Below are positions 60,389 through 64,000 of a DNA stretch of 64,000 nt, piece by piece (positions within the stretch are counted from its first letter, which is position 1; each line of letters opens with the position of its first letter). The position numbers were made by a program, and so were the translations under genes. This DNA is from Arthrobacter zhaoxinii (GTDB taxonomy: Bacteria > Actinomycetota > Actinomycetes > Actinomycetales > Micrococcaceae). The stretch is taken from contig NZ_CP104275.1 of the NCBI RefSeq assembly GCF_025244925.1, positions 2,480,001 through 2,544,000 on the forward strand, written 5' to 3'. Under the pieces are notes generated by a model, which was not told the DNA's origin, made no database searches, and saw nothing but the letters and a program-made list of their open reading frames with translations.

Positions 60389-60769
60389 TTGATAGATGAC
60401 AGCAGGCCGATCTTTCAGCAGATCGCCGAACGCGTCGAAGGCGACATCCTTGACGAAACCCTCAAGGAGGAAAGTCAGGTGCCTTCCACCAATGAATTCG
60501 CGGCCTTCTACCGGATCAACCCGGCAACGGCGGCCAAGGGCATCAATCTCCTCGTGGATGAGGGCATCCTCTATAAGCGCAGGGGCATCGGCATGTTTGT
60601 GGCGCCAGGAGCCAGGGAAGCCGTCCTCAAAAAGCGGCGGGAACAGTTCTACGAGCAGTACGTCCGACCGCTGACAATCGAAGCGCGGAAGCTGGGTATT
60701 GACGGCACCCAGCTCGCCGGATTGATTCAGCGCAGCGCCGTCGACACCGAAGGGAGCATGGCGCCATGA
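60389..60769 (+). CDS. GntR-family regulator, YtrA subfamily
   Basis: 126 residues. A GntR winged helix (RPIFQQIAERVEGDILDETLKEESQVPSTNEFAAFYRINPATAAKGINLLVDEGILYKRRGIGMFV) is followed by only about 40 residues of helical dimerisation tail, as in YtrA-type regulators that control ABC transporters. TTG 60389 has CAGGAG 5 nt upstream, better than the in-frame GTG 60350, which lies in the operator repeats. It overlaps the ATPase gene by 4 bp. It probably represses its own operon in the absence of a cell-wall-active ligand (family knowledge). Confidence 0.92.
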   Translation: MIDDSRPIFQQIAERVEGDILDETLKEESQVPSTNEFAAFYRINPATAAKGINLLVDEGILYKRRGIGMFVAPGAREAVLKKRREQFYEQYVRPLTIEARKLGIDGTQLAGLIQRSAVDTEGSMAP

Positions 60770-61704
60770 CTGCCGGCACCACGAACGTGATAGAAACCCG
60801 GAACCTCACACGCCGTTACCGGGACCAGCTAGCGCTCGACAACGTTGACCTGGATATCTCCGGCGGCCGCATTTATGGGCTGCTCGGACGCAACGGGGCG
60901 GGCAAGACAACCCTGATGTCCATCCTCACGGCCCAGGGCTTTGAGTCTTCCGGTGAGGTACGGGTTTTCGGAGAACACCCCTTCGAGAATGACCGGGTGC
61001 TGCGACGGCTGTGCTTCGTCCGCGAATCGCAGAAGTACCCGGACGATTTCACCGCTGCCAACGCCTTCGCATCCGCCGGGCTCCTTTATCCCAACTGGGA
61101 TGCCGGGTTCGCCGCCTCGCTCGCGGAGGAATTCCACCTCCCGGTCAAGCGCCGGTTGAAGAAACTTTCCCGCGGCCAGCTGTCCGCCGTCGGAGTGGTT
61201 CTCGGACTGGCATCGCGTGCCGACATCACCTTCTTTGACGAACCCTACCTGGGGCTCGACGCCGTGGCCCGGCAGATCTTCTACGACCGGCTGGTCGAAG
61301 ACTTCGCCGAGCATCCGCGCACCATCATGCTCTCCTCGCATCTGATCGACGAGGTCGCCCTCCTCCTGGAGCATGTGATCGTGATCGACAACGGCAGGAT
61401 TGTCCTGAATGACGACGCAGAGAACATCAGGGGCAGTGCCGTGACCATCAGCGGCACGGCGGACATCGTCGAGGCTTTCATCGCCGGGTATCCGGTACTG
61501 CACCGCGAAGCCCTGGGGTCCCTCGCTTCGGTGACCGTAGAGCACCGGCTCGGCGACGCCGGGCGCCGGGAAGCCGCCGAGCTTGGGCTGCAGCTGACGC
61601 CGGTGTCCCTGCAGCAACTCATTGTCCGCAAGACCCTGCAGGCCGACGGCGTAGAGAAGCCGTCCGGCACTGCGGCAACAGACAGCCTGGAGGCGTTCCA
61701 ATGA
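60766..61704 (+). CDS. ABC transporter ATP-binding protein
   Basis: 312 residues. Walker A is LLGRNGAGKTTLMSIL, the signature KLSRGQLSAVGVVLGLA (a variant of LSGGQ), Walker B ITFFDEPYLGLD and the switch His in MLSSHLIDEVALLLEH. A C-terminal extension of about 90 residues has no known domain. Such ATPases pair with a GntR-YtrA regulator and a single permease. It overlaps the regulator and permease genes by 4 bp each. Confidence 0.93.
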   Translation: MTAGTTNVIETRNLTRRYRDQLALDNVDLDISGGRIYGLLGRNGAGKTTLMSILTAQGFESSGEVRVFGEHPFENDRVLRRLCFVRESQKYPDDFTAANAFASAGLLYPNWDAGFAASLAEEFHLPVKRRLKKLSRGQLSAVGVVLGLASRADITFFDEPYLGLDAVARQIFYDRLVEDFAEHPRTIMLSSHLIDEVALLLEHVIVIDNGRIVLNDDAENIRGSAVTISGTADIVEAFIAGYPVLHREALGSLASVTVEHRLGDAGRREAAELGLQLTPVSLQQLIVRKTLQADGVEKPSGTAATDSLEAFQ

Positions 61705-62390
61705 ACCGTGCAGTAGCCGTGGCGCGGATGCAGCTGACCAATAAGTGGATCTACCTGTGGATTCCGCTGATTATCCTGGCATCCTCCACGCTGATTTCGC
61801 TGGCCATCTTCGCGATGATCCCGGATGATGCCTCGAACGTCATTTCGGGCTCCGGGCAGGCGGTGATGTGGTACTTCTTTGCCCTGGGGATCCAGGCCAT
61901 GACCCTGCTCTTCCCCTTCTCGCAGGCCCTCAGCGTCAGCCGGCGCGCCTTCTACATCGGCACGATCGGGTTGTTCTCCCTGGTCGCCCTGGCTCTGGCG
62001 GTCCTGTACTGGGTACTGGGGCTGGTGGAGCAGGCGACCGACGGCTGGGGCATGAAGGGCGCCATCTTCGCCATCCCGTGGATTGCCGAGGGCGCCTGGT
62101 ACACCCAGATCCTCTTCTATTTCGCGGTCACCATCCTGCTGTTCCTGCTGGGCTTCTGGAGTTCGACCATCTACAAGCGGTGGCGGACGATTGGACTCAC
62201 GGCAGCGCTGGTGGGTGCCGGCGCCGTCCTGCTGGGAGTCATCGCCTTGATCACCTGGCGGGAGGCCTGGGCTTCCGTCGGCGCCTGGATAGTGCAGCTG
62301 ACGCCGCTCTCCCTGGCCGGCTGGCTGCTGGCTGCCGGTGCACTGCTTGCCCTCACGTCCTACGCCACGCTTCGGCGAGCTGTCCCCTGA
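61701..62390 (+). CDS. ABC transporter permease
   Basis: 229 residues with six membrane helices: WIYLWIPLIILASSTLISLAIF near the N-terminus, AVMWYFFALGIQAMTLLFPF, and a pair near 95-115 and 145-165, then two at the C-terminus. A basic loop YKRWRTIGLT precedes helix five. No periplasmic binding protein is encoded, so export or peptide sensing/resistance is more likely than import. It starts 4 bp before the ATPase stop. Confidence 0.87.
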   Translation: MNRAVAVARMQLTNKWIYLWIPLIILASSTLISLAIFAMIPDDASNVISGSGQAVMWYFFALGIQAMTLLFPFSQALSVSRRAFYIGTIGLFSLVALALAVLYWVLGLVEQATDGWGMKGAIFAIPWIAEGAWYTQILFYFAVTILLFLLGFWSSTIYKRWRTIGLTAALVGAGAVLLGVIALITWREAWASVGAWIVQLTPLSLAGWLLAAGALLALTSYATLRRAVP

Positions 62391-62417
62391 CCCTCCCCCA
62401 ACCGGTTCAGCAACCGA

Positions 62418-62456
62418 CCCCGTCCGCCGGATCAGAACCCGGCGGACGGGGTTTTT
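62418..62456 (+). terminator. Intrinsic terminator overlapping the AdnB-like stop codon
   Basis: CCCCGTCCGCCGG pairs with CCGGCGGACGGGG (13-bp stem, 8-nt loop), followed by TTTTT. It ends the ABC operon and covers the last codons of the opposing helicase gene. Confidence 0.9.
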
Positions 62457-64000
62457 GCTGCCTCGCGGATGATCTCCTCGAGTTCGGCTTCACCGGCCAG
62501 GTTGTAGGGGCGGATCAGCTTGTCCGCCGCCACATAGTAGAAGGCGGCGCGCACCTTCTCCAGGGGAACCCCCTTGAGCCGCGCCCACGCCAGCCGGTAC
62601 ACCGCCAGCTGCACGGACCGCACATCAAGCTTCTGCGACGACGGCGGGGCGCCGGTTTTCCAGTCGATGAGGTCCCAGGTGCCGTCCGCGTCCTGGAACA
62701 CCGCGTCGATCCGGCCGCGGACGACGACGGTGTCCACCTTGGTCTCCACCGGCACTTCGATGAAGGCAGGCGTCCGCTGCGCCCAGTCCGAGGCCTCGAA
62801 CGTGGCGATCATGTCCTCGAGCTGATAGGCCTCATCCACATAGGCGTCGGCGGCCCCCGGGTATTCGTCGATGTCCAGCATTCCGCTGGTACCGAAGAAT
62901 TCCTCGACCCACGCGTGGAAGGCGGTGCCCTTGCGGGCGGCCATCCCCGGCTGGCGCGGAACCGGCCGGCGGAGCTGGCGGGTGACCTCCGCCGGGTTGT
63001 CCTTCAGATCCACCAGCATGGACGCTGAAATGTGGGCGGGGAGTTCCACCTGCACCACTTCGTTCGGCGGCCGGTGCCGGGCCAGGACGAGTTCCGTTTC
63101 CCGGCTCCAGCGTCCGGAGGGGGCCGGAGCCTGAGCCGTATCCGGTGCGGCCTCCCCCACGGGGGAAACATCGTCCTCCGCCCGGCCTTCCTCCCGGGCC
63201 GCGGCCCGTGCCGCCCGGTGTCCGGCAGACTCCAGGACGGCCTCCGCAGCGGCTTCCATTGCCTGCCTGCGGGGTCCGAGCGGATCAATCGGCCACTTGG
63301 CCCGCTCCGTCTCGGCATTGGCAGGGTTTTCCGTGCCCTCGTCTTCGGGCGTCACCCAGTGCAGGAGCCGGTAGCCCGCGGCGCCGGACTGTTCCAGGTC
63401 GTAGAGGTCCTGGAGGTACCGTGACACGCCCAGCGGTTTGGACCGTCCTCCGCCCCAGGCGGAGGAGGTGCAGATCAGCACGGACTTGGCGCGGGTGAAC
63501 GCCACGTAGGCCAGCCGCCGTTCCTCCCGTTCGGCGTGCCCCTTGGCGTCTTCGCTGAAGAGCTTTTCGCTGTCCAGCCAGGACTTCTGGTCCACCTGTT
63601 CCCAGTCCCACTGCGGCAGGTCCAGGCTGTCGCCGCGCAGGGTCCACGGGATGGAGGAATCTCCGCTGCTCCAGCGCGAATCCTTGTCGCTGGGGAACGA
63701 GGCTTCGTTCAGTCCGGGGACCACCACGATGTCCCATTCCAGGCCCTTGGACGCATGGACGGTGAGGAGCTGGACCGCTTCGCGGCTCGGTTCCAGCGGT
63801 GTCACGGGCAGGCCGTTTTCCTCGGAGTTGGCGGCTTCCAGCCAGGCGAGGAAGGCGGCCAGGTCCACCCGCTCCGCGGAGGAGCTGAACGTGGCTGCGG
63901 CGTCGATGAATGCGTCCAGGTTCCGCCGGGACTCGTGCAGGGTAACCCCGGGCTTTGCCGCGACCTCGATGTCGAGCAGGATCCGGCGCTCCACCTCGCC
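62432..64000 (-). CDS. adnB: AdnB-like helicase-nuclease, C-terminal part (truncated by window edge)
   Basis: At least 520 residues; the frame stays open to the edge. Helicase motifs V-VI are seen as LLTVHASKGLEWDIVVVPGLNEASFPSD and RRLAYVAFTRAKSVLICTSSAWG. A RecB-type nuclease domain follows with GTAFHAWVEEFF, RIDAVFQDADGTWDLIDWKTG (Asp and Lys of the PD-(D/E)xK site) and VQLAVYRLAWARL (Gln-x-x-x-Tyr). AdnA-AdnB resect double-strand breaks in mycobacteria, and Rv3201c sits two or three genes from uvrD2 there, as here. Gene identity as AdnB rather than AdnA or an AddA-type protein rests on this order. Confidence 0.85.
   Translation of the reverse strand, partial: GEVERRILLDIEVAAKPGVTLHESRRNLDAFIDAAATFSSSAERVDLAAFLAWLEAANSEENGLPVTPLEPSREAVQLLTVHASKGLEWDIVVVPGLNEASFPSDKDSRWSSGDSSIPWTLRGDSLDLPQWDWEQVDQKSWLDSEKLFSEDAKGHAEREERRLAYVAFTRAKSVLICTSSAWGGGRSKPLGVSRYLQDLYDLEQSGAAGYRLLHWVTPEDEGTENPANAETERAKWPIDPLGPRRQAMEAAAEAVLESAGHRAARAAAREEGRAEDDVSPVGEAAPDTAQAPAPSGRWSRETELVLARHRPPNEVVQVELPAHISASMLVDLKDNPAEVTRQLRRPVPRQPGMAARKGTAFHAWVEEFFGTSGMLDIDEYPGAADAYVDEAYQLEDMIATFEASDWAQRTPAFIEVPVETKVDTVVVRGRIDAVFQDADGTWDLIDWKTGAPPSSQKLDVRSVQLAVYRLAWARLKGVPLEKVRAAFYYVAADKLIRPYNLAGEAELEEIIREAAKTPSAGF

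Noticed and set aside
1..64000. CRISPR arrays, insertion sequences, prophage genes, rRNA
   Set aside because: No regularly spaced repeats, transposase or integrase motifs, or rRNA sequence were seen on either strand.

Overview
The window is about 64 kb of dense, high-G+C chromosome from an actinobacterium, most likely Arthrobacter or a close Micrococcaceae relative. Actinobacterial marker genes support this: a WhiB1-type Wbl protein beside a PdtaS kinase, mtrA-mtrB-lpqB, long hpf, an Rv3235-family gene beside secA, UvrD2 with a four-cysteine cluster, an Rv3195-type metalloprotease, and an AdnB-like helicase-nuclease. Several blocks keep the same neighbours as the Mycobacterium tuberculosis Rv3193c-Rv3202c, Rv3219-Rv3220c and Rv3235-Rv3246c regions (from memory of that genome). 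I see no insertion sequence, prophage, CRISPR array or rRNA; the only RNA gene found is an initiator tRNA-Met. Most of the window is core chromosome.

Layout. 0-3.3 kb: 3' part of an EccC/EssC-like FtsK ATPase and a small membrane protein. 3.6-10.3 kb: whiB1-type gene converging on pdtaS and a giant NAD-glutamate dehydrogenase. 10.4-15.1 kb: an orphan CpaE-like/SAF pair, a small excisionase/BldC-like DNA-binding protein, a hypothetical protein with two Sm-like repeats, a LysM membrane protein and an Rv3235-family protein. 15.1-25.2 kb, minus strand: secA, a YcaQ/AlkX-type glycosylase, hpf, comF, lpqB, mtrB, mtrA. 25.4-31.7 kb, divergent: a tight six-gene membrane/MoxR/DUF58 operon. 31.7-35.6 kb, minus: MetE-like barrel, chorismate mutase, mnmA, cysteine desulfurase. 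35.8-39.0 kb: kinase-like protein, J-domain fusion, trmL, methyltransferase. 39.1-41.7 kb: PIG-L deacetylase, etfA, etfB. 41.9-46.6 kb: HtrA-type protease, TPM-domain protein, PspA (envelope stress). 46.7-54.3 kb: DUF6328 protein, tRNA-fMet, UPF0182 protein, YlbL-type protease, Rv3195-type and YgjP-type metalloproteases. 54.5-64.0 kb: E1-like protein, uvrD2, nudC, phosphotransferase, a GntR-ABC operon and the C-terminal part of an AdnB-like protein.

The genes fall into envelope secretion and surveillance (SecA, MtrAB-LpqB, HtrA, PspA, YlbL, UPF0182), translation and tRNA modification (Hpf, MnmA, TrmL, tRNA-fMet), and DNA repair (YcaQ, UvrD2, AdnB). The most striking non-coding pattern is a TANNNT -10 hexamer exactly 6 or 7 nt before the start codon of about ten genes, which predicts leaderless mRNAs and fixes their starts. 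Other points worth attention are a promoter/operator layout before the GntR gene, helically phased repeats before the LysM gene, a structured whiB1 leader, and several proteins that look like degenerate versions of known enzymes (J-domain/NERD-like fusion, E1-like, APH-like, MetE-like).
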